64,000 nt of DNA from Ligula intestinalis (GCA_036362985.1 JAYGXS010000004.1:14618499-14682498); one strand, 5' to 3'. Shown: positions 35,865 to 47,327, counted from the first letter of the stretch. Program-made: numbers and translations. The notes: a model not told the origin generated them from the sequence alone.

Positions 35865-38165
35865 TTACTGATTTTTCTTGCTCAGGAAATTTCTCAGTGC
35901 AACGTATGGGGACGCCAAATCGTTGCGCTTGTTGATGGACTGGGGGCCTGAGAACCATGACTCGAGCAACTCGCGGCTCACGCGGTTGTCCCCTATTATA
36001 AGGATTTCGGCCTCGTCAAACTTGAAAATGTGGCCGGGTCCCGTTAAATTAGCTGCAACCCGGGAGTTTACGGCTTTCTTCCTCAACACCGCTGCATGCT
36101 CGGCCATTCGCGTCTGGAGTAATATCCCGGTTTCTCCGACGTACTTGCTTTGTCCACAACTAAACCAGATCCGGTAAACGACTCCAGCCGTTTCCTGCCG
36201 TGGCAGTGGGTCTTTCGGCCTCGTGACCTGGCGTCTGATGGTTGCTTCCGGTCTGTGGGAAACTCCAACTCCAAGTGGGGTGAGTAGACGGCTGACCGCT
36301 TCCGATTCATTCTTCACCAACGGAAGAGCTCGCTAAACGTTTGAACCAGCTGGACGTGGCTTCGTCTCTCGTTTGCGTATGCACTGGTTGACAAAATTGT
36401 GCGGGGGTCCATTCGCTCTCAGTACCCGTAAAACATATTGTTATTCAGCAATTTTGTCTTCCACTTCGCTGCAATGCGTCTCGGCGCGCTGGAATAGCGC
36501 CCTTACGCAGCTGCGTTTGTGACCGATTGAATGGTTACTATTGTAGTTCAGGACTTGCATAGTGTTGGTTGCTTTCCTGAACACTTTAGTTTTAAGGCCA
36601 TCCTCGTCTTTGCTGCAAGCCAAAACATCCAGGAAGGCCAGCTGGTTGTTTTCTTCTTCCTCCATCGTAAATTGAATGTCCGGGAAGACGGCGTTTAGAC
36701 GTTCTTTGAATGTCAGCACCTGATCTTGTTTAGTAAGGACGAAGGTGTCGTCCACATACCGAGCCCATAGTTTCGGTTTGCGGTGTCGGAAAGCCGGCAA
36801 CTCAAGCCGTTGCAGGACCGCCTCTGCTATGAGTCCGGAAATAGGGGAACCCATAGGCGTGCGCTTCACCTGCTTGTAGATAGTTTCGTTGAAGGTAAAG
36901 TACGTCTTCAGGCAAAACTTCAGGAGCTAGAGGATTTGTGCGTACCCGAGGGGATTCTCCGTTTCATCGTATTTCTCTCGAAGGAGTAGTTGGAAAGTCT
37001 CGACGGCCAGGTCCTGTGGAATAGAAGTAAAAAAGAACGTGACATCAAAGGAAACCATGATATCATTTGGCTGGAGACTTACCCCCTTAAGTTTCTCCAA
37101 GAATTGTGTTGACGACCTGACTGTTGTGTCTGAATCAGCGGTCAAGAATTTGAGCCGTCGGAGCAGCCACTTTGCCAGTCCGTAGGTTGGAGTTCCTTTG
37201 AGAGATACGATTGGACGGAGGGGTGCGCCCTTGGGGAGACCATAGAAGCGGGCCAGGGCCGTTTCTTGCGCTCTCGCCATGCGTCGATCAATTAATGATA
37301 TTGCACCTGAGTTCTCCATTGCCAACAGCGTTGTGTTGATCTTGCGTGTCAGCGTTTTCATGGGGACGTAGGACTGACGATCATCCAACAAATTCTGAGC
37401 TTTGTGAATGTAGTCTGTCCTATCCAATACGACAGTAGACCGCCCCTTGTCCGTCGGCACGATAACGAGGTCATTGTCGGCTCTGGAGAGAGCGTCACGT
37501 GGTCGATGTGCCATGAGGAGGGACGACACCTGATGACGTATGAGGTTTTATCGTTTCGTCTGTTGCTTCTGTTTGGCTCAGAATTAATTCTACAGCAGCA
37601 ACCATGTTCGCAGGTCTGGCATCAGCTGTGTTGAATGAAGCTTCATACCTTAACACCTGCATTTGTTGTTCAGTCAGCTTCTTGGATGACAGATTTTGCA
37701 CCAATTTGTCATCTTTGGATGAATTCGGGTGAAGTAGCTTGCGAAACTTAATTTCCAATGCTGCCTCTCGTTTTGCTTTGTGGTCGCGGGCTGGAGCAGT
37801 TGTGTGCCATACTCACCCATGAACTCAAAGCACTTTGCCTTCTCTTCATCGATCCTCTGACAGTACTTGAAAAGCCTTGCGTGACAGTCCTGAAGGATCA
37901 CTCGGATCATCTCCCTGCCGTGGTTTAATAATTTGCGTCTCGCTTACTCTGTATTAACCGGAGGTCTTTTAGAAATACACTTCGCTAGCACATTATTATC
38001 GAGACACCTGTGCAGGAATCTGATCTGCGCATAAGTAGATGACTCTCGAAGAGCAAAAGTTTCCCACTGACGAGCCGACCTGAGCGCATCGCGCCCAAAG
38101 AGATTGCCAATAGAGGATAATATACAAGTTCCAGGCAGCAGTTCCGAAGAAGAAGATACGATCAC
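35865..38165 (-). pseudogene. Penelope-like RT with GIY-YIG endonuclease
   Basis: About 767 codons, close to a full PLE protein. It opens inside the terminal repeat with VSSSSELLPGTCILSSIG and FLHRCLDNNVLAKCIS (N-terminal region). Around codon 230 come VPTDKGRSTVVLDRTDY; near 370 FDVTFFFTSIPQDLA (block A aspartate); near 435 TPMGSPISGLIAE (block B); near 469 YVDD with both catalytic aspartates; then LAFLDVLAC (block D). Near codon 660 VVYRIWFSCGQSKYVGETG is the GIY-YIG motif in VYR...YVG form, followed by TRMAEH, GPGHIFKFDEAEI and SWFSGPQSINKRND. Lesions: a stop near 37945, frameshifts near 37780 and 37510, and stops at 36927, 36441 and about 36334. Key catalytic residues of both domains survive, so inactivation is relatively recent. 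It encodes target nicking and target-primed reverse transcription when intact. Confidence 0.93.
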
Positions 38166-38280
38166 TGGAACAAGGACCTTATTTTCCTTGTTCCAGTGAT
38201 CGCATCTTCTTCTTCGAAACGTCAGGAAAATAAAGTCCTTGTTCCGGTGATCGCATCTTCTTCTTCGGAACTGCTGCCTG
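38143..38280. repeat. palindromic PLE terminus (three copies of the end motif)
   Basis: The end motif (about 35 bp running from CTTATTTTCC through GTTCCAGTGATCG to CTTCTTCTTCG) occurs once inverted and twice direct in 138 bp. The first two copies face each other and pair as a hairpin with almost no loop. The third is preceded by CGAAACGTCAGG, the hammerhead flank. This is the 5' boundary of the nested PLE, and its coding frame starts within the motif. Confidence 0.85.
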
Positions 38281-38300
38281 GAACTCGTTTTTTCTCCTCT

Positions 38301-38310
38301 TTTGGTAAAG
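38301..38310 (+). repeat. target-site duplication, right
   Basis: TTTGGTAAAG, identical to 35517-35526. Confidence 0.9.
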
Positions 38311-39361
38311 TTTTATTTGGCAAAGTCTTTTGCACGTTTGTGCGACCCCAACTGGAATTTTCCATCCAAGCCTGGAAACTTTGGCCAGCCAAAGACCGAA
38401 AAACCCTCAAAAGAGTACAAAAACGCGCAAAAGATTAGTACGAGGCAAACGGAACCTCCCTTCTGAGACCCGCTTCGTAAATCTTGACTAGTTTCCTCTA
38501 GAATACAGGCAGCTACGCGAGGACATAATCCAGGCATTTCGCATGCTGCATGGTCAGGATTGTTGCCTCGAAACAAATGACTTCGATGAGCAGGCCACAA
38601 CCTCTAGGCTGCCTGGACACCGCTTAACGTGCCAATACGGTAGCTGAGTTCTTCGAAATCAAACACTGAAATGCTATAAATATAAATCCTAATATTAATT
38701 TTTAAGTAGAAGTACTATTATTTGATCAAAATAAGTTTTGCCTATCTGAGTTCCTTTCTTACTATGTGAACTGCGCTGATAGCGTCTGCAGTCGCATCTA
38801 CCGCACCTATGGTCCTAGGCTACGCGGTTCTGTGTCATTCTCTCTCCTATCGACCTAAAAATCGACTGTTGAGGACTTGGTGGGCCCCTCTGCTCTTGTC
38901 ACAGTGAGGGCATATTATGGTCGCATCTCTGGTTCTTGGGGACGTTCTCGGGACTCTGAGGTCTCCTCCCCATATGGCCCTTCGGATGAAGATATTACTC
39001 GCCATGGGCCCTATGGCTGCCACCAACATTCACAGTAGCATCCAGGTCCTATGTTTCACATACTAACCCCCCACGGGCGACAGTTTTTCTCCTAAAAATC
39101 ACAAATGACATTCCATTTTGAATTACGAGCCAGGCCATAGGAGTTTTTACTGTCTGCTATTCTAGCTCAGCTAAGCTGCTGGCTCGTGTTAACTGACAAC
39201 ACTGCTTTTGAGTGTATTACTTGAAACAAGCGAGTAGTTGCCTTTAATCGTGTCAACGACTTATTTAAACTGTTCAGCTGTGCCGATGCACTTCTTAAAT
39301 AGTATGTACCAATAGGGAGCTTAAAGGCCTATATTTTTTTAAAAAAAATCAACTTGACTTG
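38311..39361 (+). mobile_element. LINE copy 2, part after the nested PLE
   Basis: Continues the RT C-terminal region (LFGKVFCTFVRPQLEFSIQA, AKDRKTLKRVQKRAK) and then the 3' untranslated region matching 32440-32940 of copy 1, ending in caacttgacttgatc. Coding frames are broken (stop after RAKD at about 38438). It confirms the element's 3' end and tail. Confidence 0.88.
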
Positions 39362-39625
39362 ATCTTTTCATTACGAACGCACTCCCACTCTGCTGTCCAT
39401 TGACCAAAAACTTTACATTACTCTTTCAGTCATCAATGCGAACACACCCTATCGAGTGTTCGATACTTTCAACAAAACTAATGAGCCGGTCTTTTACTAA
39501 AATATTCGTTAACAAACGCAGACAGGTGTGCCGCTCTAGCCTACACAGGCACACTGTCGGCTGACCAGACATAGACCAGCTGCACTTGTGGAACGAGATT
39601 TAGGGCTCAGTCAACAGTAGTCTAT

Positions 39626-40147
39626 GAAGTGCACCTCCTCATTTTGTCCTATAAAAACGGTGGTCATAGGGATTTATGGGCGGGGAATAATGATGGGCAG
39701 TGGAAAATAGTTTAAAAAAGGCTATACCCATTTAATTCTATTTCGAAATAATGTAAATTTATTTCTGTAGATTACTCTACTTTGTATTGTCCTTTAACAG
39801 ATTGCGGAAAAACCCGATTAGCAAATTTTAGGTTTGTTGAACCTCCTGAACAATAGAAATTTTGATTAGGAGGTCGTCTACTTCAACAAAACCTGAGGTC
39901 CAAATTACCGTTCTCGAACTAGATTTGTATAGTCCATGGCGCAAAGCGCCATGCCTAACTTCAATTTACGTGTGGAACAAATTACTTCCACTGGCCACGG
40001 GATAAAAAATGCAACTATATATTTCACTTCAAACTTACTTCTACGAATTTCCCTCTATGTTTGTTCTATGTCCTCATCCCCAACAACCCAATAACCACTA
40101 TTTCCATAGGAAAAATGCTGGGACTAGGGGTATATGAGGTGCACTTC
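39626..40147 (-). mobile_element. R4 palindromic-end repeat, copy 2 (best preserved)
   Basis: A 522-bp unit whose ends are inverted: gaagtgcacctcctca at 39626 and tatatgaggtgcacttc at 40147. Inside are acggtggtcatagggattta and its counterpart caacccaataaccac. Copies 1 (14560-15095) and 3 (63819 onward) match on the opposite strand. No coding frame; probably a MITE. Confidence 0.75.
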
Positions 40148-40877
40148 TTACAAAACTTTTGCGAAGGCCTGCATTTCAGTCCCAAAAATGTATGGTAATG
40201 CAAATTTTTTAGGAAGATGCCAACGCTATGCCCTCTCGCAAGAATATAACTTGATAGGTCTAACGACTTGAAGCCGTGAGCATGAACGGAGACCTTTGCC
40301 TCCTTATTGAGTACGTCTTAAGCGTCACAACACAATGCTTCATGGTTACAGTGTGAGTAGTATAGAAGAACACTTATCAACTTGAATGCAGATATCTTTG
40401 AAAAAGTATATAGAGCTTTCGTGTAGCCGCGCCTGGAAAATATGGAACAGACCTGGCAGCCTTCGATTTAGAAAGACATCGTGATTCTTGACGGTGCCCA
40501 GCAACATGCTACGGAAGCTGGCCCTAAATTTTAACAGTAAACATATGAGCAGAGCTGGACTGCTTTGAATCTCTGTCACCTTCACTAGAGAACAGATAGA
40601 GGTGATCATGAGGCAATCTTGCAGTAACTAAGGGGAACGAATTTGGATGTCTAGTCAGAAGGCCTCTTTAAAATGATGCTAAGGAGGAATCTCAGAGGAG
40701 TTGATGGGCCGCTAAAAATGGAGCTCTTCCTTTTCTCCCTAAGAATGATTCAACATTTGACCTTTTTACCAACGTCTGTTGTGCATTACCCCACCATGTC
40801 AGAGCCCTTTGGATTATCACACGTTAACGGTCAACACTTTATTTAACAGTTTTCAGAAGTGACTAGAAACTGAAAAG
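40148..40877. other. no feature recognised
   Basis: Contains an 87-codon open frame on minus (40609-40346) with no recognisable motif. Confidence 0.35.
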
Positions 40878-42265
40878 AAGAAGAAGTGATCGCTGACACA
40901 AGAATTGTATTCGCCTGACGTTTCGAAATCCTTTGTGGATCCAGCATCAGAGACAATAACACACACAGAGAGTTGCAGTATATTTAGGATACAATCACCA
41001 TGCTACTTCATACTCATAACACTTAACGGCTCACCCTTAGTGACGATAATTGCCTGAGGTTGCCTTTTTCTGCTCGGGGACGCAGCCCAACAATAATTCG
41101 GTGTCTCCGATATTTCTTGACAAGCCAACCGACGAAGCGATGTCATCCACTCATGCACGAGTTTATCTCGCAGCTAACGGCTAGCCGACTCCCTTGATTA
41201 CCTGACTTTGGACAACAGTTCTCTATGTGCGTCCGCGTAACAAGACGCAGGCAGACTGTTGCCGTGTTAACGAGAAAAAATGAGAAAAAACTTAAAAGGA
41301 GCAACCATACATGTATTTACAAGGAGTGATTGTGCTACCATAATGATGCTGATAGTAAGGGGTTGATCTATTCAGTCCATTTGTACAAACAGTCGAGATT
41401 GGTGCAGACTCCTCGGCATTTGCAGTTTGCGACTGGAAGAACATCACCTCCTGTTTTCCACACCGACGACCGGTATGATCCTCCATGCGGGGTAGAGTAG
41501 GACCGTGGAAAACTTCCGGCAAAATCAGGGCCAATTCACTTAAATCGAAAAGAAGGTTAAAATATTATCAAACGAAGTCGGCGTGCGGATTGTGACCTGC
41601 TGAACTTTCATCACCCAAAATGGACTTGGCCGTGATGATTGCTGGACCATCTAAGACGCCGAAACAGCCAGTTTTTCTGTCCGTTCGTTGGGTCGGAGGG
41701 CAGCGCTGTCCCTGTGCACATTGAGGCGACCAAAGAGGCGAGCCAACGCCGGTTCTTGTGCTCTCGCCATGCGTCGGTCAGGCACTCGAGTTCTCTACTG
41801 CCAACAGGGTTAAATTAATTTCTCGTTTCAGCCTTTTGCTTGACTTTGGTTTTACATGGCACATAAAAATGATGATCCTCCAGTAAATCTTTGGCTTTCT
41901 GAAGGTTGTCTGTTCTGTCTAATAAGACGGCGAAACGCCCGTTGTCGGCTGGAAATATGATGATGTCCCTGCCGGTCATGAGTGCTCTTAGTGCATCGCG
42001 TTCGACTTCAGGGAGTACTACACGTGGTTGACGAGTCATAAGGACGGACGATGCCTCGTGTCTGGCAGGATTTTCACCTCCTAAGTCGCTGTTATATGAA
42101 CAATGACCGACTTAACAGGTGCAACCATGTAAGCAGTTTTAGCATCAATCTTGTTGATTGAGGCTTCGGACTGTATAACCTGCATTTACTACATCGTCAG
42201 TTCCTTCGACGACAAGTTGTATACCAGTATGTCGTTTATGGATAAAATTTGATCATGCAGCATGA
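40878..42265 (-). mobile_element. internally deleted Penelope-like element (family D)
   Basis: On minus, 42250-41745 encodes the N-terminal RT region in broken frames: INDILVYNLSSKELT, then from 42039 VVLPEVERDALRALM and IIIFPADNGRFAVLLDRTDN, matching VPTDKGRSTVVLDRTDY of the nested PLE. EINLTLLAVENSSA follows near 41815-41770. The sequence then jumps to the 3' region (41660-41576, similar to 22880-22960). All of the palm, including YVDD, and the GIY-YIG core are missing. The 3' end at 41250-40878 has a hammerhead-like motif (CTGATGC, then GATCC paired with GGATT, then CGAAACGTCAGG at 40948-40915). The segment 41280-41560 is unplaced. Confidence 0.75.
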
Positions 42266-42708
42266 TCGCCTAAGAACTGAAATGTGTTCAGGAAGGTGAC
42301 AAACACGATGCAAGCACCGAACCTCGACAGCAACATCCCAATCAGTCACAAAAGTAGTTGCTTAGGGACGCTATATCGGCGTATTGAGACGAATTACTGT
42401 GTGCCAGAAGACGGGTACTGAAATACAATATCACCTATGAGCGTTCAGAGAAAATGGATGACCGTGCGATTTAGTTAACAGGGGGATACGCAAACTAGAT
42501 GAGATCACAAGAGCAGGGTTCCCGTACTCATCCACCTATGGCTACAATTCCCTATGACGCGTGGGACCGCATCCGCATACATCCTAGTGGAGGCATTAAA
42601 CGCGCTCTCTTGCGCTGCCGACTGTCATACATCGTCCGGTAAACAGATGCCACCCTCATTTCTCGCTATTTTCCCGACTAACTTTTTCCGCAATAGAGTA
42701 AGCGTAAC
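42266..42708. other. no feature recognised
   Basis: Sequence between the deleted PLE and an unexplained open frame; nothing identified. Confidence 0.35.
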
Positions 42709-43185
42709 TTGCAGACGCATATTCTACTGACTTTCGACTGCTCATCCACACAAGCAACCACAAATCCAGCCGCGAAGTTGCCTTTCCCTTTGCTTGTACC
42801 AACGTCTTACCAATACTCCGCTGCCTACGCATACGGATGTCCTACACTCATCCCATCGGCTGACGCATTCCATTACGCCGGTATGTTTCCCAACCGTATC
42901 TTCCGCCATGGCCCATTCCGTTTCCCGGTTGGCGTACACCACTCCATTTCACTCGCACCGTCCATAACGATCCACCCGCCTGGCCACGCGTACAGACATT
43001 CCAGACACCTTCATCTGTCCTTCCTATTTACTACGCTGCGTGGGCTTTCAACTGCTGTCCTTCCTACTGAATGCTTACATCTACACCCGAGCAGTCAATG
43101 CGGACGCTTAGGGTTCGGACTAACAGATAGTTTTTCCTTTTGTCTGCTACAGTTTTTCACATATATAGCATTTACTTGGACGTGA
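42709..43185 (+). CDS. unexplained 158-codon open frame
   Basis: The longest single open frame in the window without a transposon match. It starts with MQTHILLTF and has many prolines, serines, histidines and phenylalanines, with no domain I recognise. The coding strand is pyrimidine-rich, which reduces stop codons and could leave a frame open by chance. A 66-codon frame lies antisense (42942-42742). The region sits between two PLE fragments and might be the 5' part of an uncharacterised element or an exon. No start context or splice site decides the matter. Confidence 0.2.
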   Translation: MQTHILLTFDCSSTQATTNPAAKLPFPLLVPTSYQYSAAYAYGCPTLIPSADAFHYAGMFPNRIFRHGPFRFPVGVHHSISLAPSITIHPPGHAYRHSRHLHLSFLFTTLRGLSTAVLPTECLHLHPSSQCGRLGFGLTDSFSFCLLQFFTYIAFTWT

Positions 43186-43445
43186 TTGAAACCATGCACT
43201 AGGCGACACGTACATTAACTTCACTGACACCTTCAGCTCCTCTCTGGATGCCCGCCAAAGGGTCCACGGCAGGTGGGCTTTTCAAATTGAGCCGACATTT
43301 TTCCTCCCTCCATTTGCATGTTAATTTACCGATTTTTATGTCTGTTTATTTTAACTAAAATGAGCCCATCAGTGCGCGACACGAGCACCCTTATGAAAGC
43401 CGTCCAATTAGGCCTATTTTGCCCAATTTTCCAAGTACATTTATC

Positions 43446-43905
43446 CACGATGTATGTAGTCATTGGCAATTATGGACAGACTGGACGATTGCCTGATTCG
43501 CGTGTACACGAATATAAGCTTGCTGTCAGACGGCCAGAAATTTGACTTCGTAGCCGCAAGGATAGTTGCTCATGCCGAAAGCAAGACCGCACGAGAGTTA
43601 GTTGAAGCTTGGGCCTCGGATGGCAACTCACTCAACCGGTTTACTGAGCTGGCGCCCGCATGCATCGCCCTCTGCAGGAGCATCCGCACGGCCGACTCTA
43701 GTGATTAATGACTTCCCCTTGCCCGCTCCTATTAGCCCCCTCCCCCTTAAACAGTTGATTGGTTCCTGCCCCCTATACCTTTTGCTCGCTTTCCTGTCCC
43801 TATAACTGTTGCTAGGTTTATCTTTGGCGATGGATACCTGCAAGAGCCCGAAAACTGAGAAGAATAATATTACGATTCCGGTGCTCGAAACTCCATCGTC
43901 TTATA
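43446..43905 (+). mobile_element. Penelope-like element, GIY-YIG end and 3' region (family C)
   Basis: Plus strand: a degraded YVGQTGR segment reads IGNYGQTGRLPDSRVHEYKLAVRRP near 43470-43540. After a frameshift comes FDFVAARIVAHAESKTARELVEAWASDGNSLNRFTELAP (43463-43708 frame), the endonuclease C-terminal half. The 3' region aligns with 6500-6700 and 47330-47580. A weak hammerhead-like motif (TTTGGCGATGG ... CCCGAAAACTG) lies at 43822-43858. Confidence 0.75.
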
Positions 43906-44934
43906 GATACGAACCTCCTTAGAACAACGGAAAATCGGCAAAATTGAAAATCACTCTGATTGACTGAACTTATTTTTGAAATAAATATAAAGCCCGTCCG
44001 TAGAACTAATTGCATAATTACACCAGCATAAATGAAATAACTTTTAGCAGTTTTCATTTGGTGGAAGCTGCATTCAGCATTTTCCATGACCAGGCGAAAT
44101 TTGCAGGATGGCCACAAACAAGCGGCCGTACTCTGAGTAAAGATTGCATCCCAGTGTAACGGGCATGGACCGTATTTTTAGATTTCCCCTCGTTTCAATG
44201 CGGTTAGCTAAGTCTAATTGTTAATTTTGTACCCGTAAATTTAAACATTGGCAGATATTTAATCATACAAATATATTTGACTACGCCTTATAAGTCAACC
44301 TATCAATTTGGAAAAGTAAATACAGACATCTCAAGCATTTCAGGACGTTAAAAAACGTCATTTTTCGTACAATTTTTTATTGTGCTTTAGGAAGCCAAAG
44401 CTAAAATATTTTCTGGTCGTAGTTTTTATATCGAATAAACGTCAAAGTTTGCAAAAAATTAATGGCCTCCTTACCCTCCGCTTTTTGCCTATTTTCATGG
44501 AGAAGAAATAATTTTCACGAATGGGTGACTGTAGAGTGGGATAGATATCAGTATGAGAAACGTGGCAATGCAGAGTATAATAGATTTTTGCGCAAATTTG
44601 TAAACACTGTGAATAATAATAATAAGCTAACTGCTAAATATTTTCTGCATGCAAAAAAGTTTATTTCAGAGTGAGCTAGATAAATTTATAACGAAGTAGT
44701 ATTTTAGATGTTGATAAGTACCCGTTACGATTTCCATCTGTTCGTCTCCTGAGGTTGGTAACAAAGTGTTCATGTAGGTATGAAATGAAGTATCAGCATT
44801 TAATGAAATTTGAGAAACAATATGTGGGAAGATTTTGGTACAAAATAAACAGTTCGTACTATTTCGATTCTGATACCGCACTTTGTCTTAATGCAAGTGT
44901 GATCTTAAAAAACACATTTAAATCTAAACCATTA
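43906..44934. other. no feature recognised
   Basis: AT-rich DNA with small open frames only (for example 44462-44674 plus), no motif or repeat match. Confidence 0.4.
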
Positions 44935-45400
44935 AGAAGAAGACAACGCACTCGCTGCGACAATACTTTTATTCGTCTGATGTTTTGACGTCCGTCGCAG
45001 ATTTATTATCAGAGACGTTAGTAGAAAACGGTAGCAGAAACGGGTTATACAAACACAGGAATTTCCAGCATTTATAGGATACAGTAATTACTGCAAACAT
45101 ACAGCGACAATTAACGTTGATTAACTTCTTGCGCGTGGATTGTTTGTTGGACGGCATGCAGGATTTGACCTGTTGAACTCTCATCACGCGTCGTGGACTA
45201 GGGCATGGTGATTGCTCGGCCATCCGGCCCACCGGTGTTGGTGTAGGATTACGCGGTGGCCTGGCCGTTCCCCAAGCGGCAACTTGCTTTGGCTAAATTG
45301 AGTCTTAGCACCGAGTGTGCATTAGGCAAATCGTTGCATTTGTTTATGGATTGTGGGCCCGTGGACTATGACTCAAGTTATCCTCTAAGCGATGCCGTAT
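44935..45400 (-). mobile_element. Penelope-like element, 3' fragment (family D)
   Basis: Aligns on minus with 22651-23060: the shared order is a GAAGAAGAC end, AATAAAAG, a hammerhead-like motif (CTGATAA, GCGACGG, then AAAACATC at 45023-44985), and the coding tail around 45180-45380 including the ICKCNDLP-like and GPQS-like region. Only the C-terminal tail of the endonuclease is present, with stops. 5'-truncated copy. Confidence 0.72.
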
Positions 45401-46264
45401 AAAAGCTTATTTGGCTGGCGAAAATTTAAGCCAAGAAGAGTCAGCTGTTTTATTTTATCTGATCGAATCTGTCTACTTCTCAAGTGGCATCGAAATCCAT
45501 ATGCCTATTATGTAAGTTTCATCTGAGTGCATTGCCTTTAGGCGTCAACGGTAGGAGGTTTTGTACCGGGCAAATAAATGTCCAGTGTCTAGTGCATGGT
45601 TGATACATGATTAATTGGTATAGGAAGCACTTTCCCTTTACTGCCAGCTGGTGTTGATTTCTACGAGTGGATAACGATTGCCCTTTTCGTCAGATTAGGT
45701 TCAAATTAGTTGCAATCACAAAAAAAGATGCATATCTCTGACGACTCAAGTTGTTAAATACAATTTTCTCTATCGGAAGGTAAACATGTCGTCGAAGATG
45801 ATGAGATACAGGGAAAAAGTGGGATATGCTACCTGCTATAATAATTCTACTTGGTAAGGCCGTGATCACTTTCGACCTTGTCGTCGTTAGTGTTAGCATA
45901 AAGTGTGCCTCTTTGCACGTCAGGATTTGTGGCAGTGGATTTCCTTACCTTAAATTAATATCAAAATTAAAATGAAAAGAAAATATGAAATGAAATATTG
46001 CTTTGTTTAGAAATACCAGCTTATTTAGAAAGATGGCAAATTCAGGAAAGGCCTGCAAGACATATATTCATTAAAACGTTTATCAAAGTAGTGACTTTTT
46101 AAAAGTTCTTTGTAATTCTTATGGTCTCTTTCGTCCTATTTGTGGACACACCTTGAAATGAAAACTCCTTGTTTAAAAGAATGCACATCAAACTGCCTCT
46201 TCTGTTCACAAAAGGATTTTGAACATTTATTGCTTAGAAGATTTCTTATTTTGAGTTTTTTTCT
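45401..46264. other. no feature recognised
   Basis: AT-rich; the phrase near 45643 (ctttactgccagctggtgtt) resembles one near 4000. Nothing else. Confidence 0.35.
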
Positions 46265-46697
46265 ACTACATTGCGGTTTTCATTCATAATGTATCATATG
46301 CGTCAATTTATTAATGCTGCCCCTGACATGTACAACATGATGCATGTCTATTGCAAATTCCTATGAGAGCAATGTAACCACTTCCTGAAACCGGAGACAA
46401 GAACGTACTTTTCCTTAAACAGAATGAACACAGCATTCAGCTTGTATAACTTGAATTCAGTTCTAGCAGTCAGTACCTTTCAACATCATTTGGCGATTAA
46501 GAAACGTTTTGAAAACCGAAGGAAACACTTTTTAAGGATAAAATTTAAAGAAGGCGTAATTCGCTATCAAATAGGTAGGATAGGCAGGAGAGGATTTTTT
46601 CGTGCATGCTTTCCAGAAAATAAATTTGAATTTATAAAGGCAGTCACAATCAATGATAAAAGTTCATACTTTATGAGTGGCCATTTTTTACAGAATA
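46265..46697 (-). mobile_element. R1 element, half copy (copy 4)
   Basis: Matches the centre and one arm of R1 (attcataatgtatcatatg, aaatttaaagaaggcgtaatt, tttgaatttataaaggcagtca). It stops abruptly in the arm at acagaataaacc, exactly where a PLE begins. The missing arm is not seen on the other side except for a 50-bp piece at 48913-48970. Confidence 0.75.
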
Positions 46698-47327
46698 AAC
46701 CGACGACGGCCGATGCAGCAACAACCTGACGTCTGGATGGCCATTCCCTACATAAAAGGAGTCTCTGAAGCAGTCTCACGACTGTTACAACCCGCTGGAG
46801 TGGGCATAGCCCATCGACCTGAGGCAACAATACGCAGGCGTGTGATGCAACCCAAAGACAGACTGCTCCCTACCGAAACCTCTGCAGTTGTCTACAAGAT
46901 ACGTTGCAATGACGGACACTGTAATTATGTGGGAGAAACAGGCCGAAAATTGCAGACCCGCCTACGCAAACACAATCGGGCGGCTCAGCAACTAGATCCT
47001 AACTCGCAGCTTGCAGCACACGTTGGAGAAACTGGCCACAACTTCGACATTCAGAGAGCAACTATCATAGGCTGAGGAGACTCAAAAGCTAAAAGGTTGA
47101 CACTTGAGGCATGGTACTCAGATGCCAACTCCGTCAACAGGCATCTAGACCTCCCCACGGCCTACAAAGTTTTGCGCCATGATGTAAGTGAAGGACGAAA
47201 CAAGGCCACGCCTTACGTCAGAATTGAAAACGAACAGGAACCCGCTAAGAACCGGCCAGAAGAGAAGGCAGGATCACCGGGACCTTCTACCCTGGGGAAA
47301 AGGCGTTACACTAATTACTGCTCATGA
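46695..47327 (+). pseudogene. GIY-YIG endonuclease domain of a PLE, one stop
   Basis: A single frame of about 210 codons with one in-frame TGA at 47073-47075. It reads IPYIKGVSEAVSRLLQPAGV and HRPEATIRRRVMQPKD (linker conserved in 36320-36200 and 56140-56290), then VVYKIRCNDGHCNYVGETGR (the GIY-YIG motif in VYK...YVG form), TRLRKHNRA, VGETGHNFDIQRATIIG, stop, then TLEAWYSDANSVNRHLDLP. The tail is hydrophilic, ending at TNYCS. Apart from the stop this is the cleanest endonuclease copy here, so it is comparatively young. The reverse transcriptase is missing. Confidence 0.88.

Larger units (their letters stand above)
35527..38300 (-). mobile_element. nearly full-length Penelope-like element nested in LINE
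   Basis: A 2.77-kb insertion on minus: an inverted terminal block (38143-38300), coding region (38165-35865), 3' non-coding region, hammerhead-like motif (35603-35574) and a 3' end in CATCTTCTTCTTCGGAA abutting the duplicated target. It splits LINE copy 2 and is bounded by a 10-bp target-site duplication, so both ends are defined exactly. It is the best-preserved PLE in the window and useful as a reference for the fragments. Confidence 0.92.

Noticed and set aside
35865..38165. Host telomerase-like gene
   Set aside because: Block order, the GIY-YIG domain, terminal motifs and target-site duplication all show a Penelope-like element.
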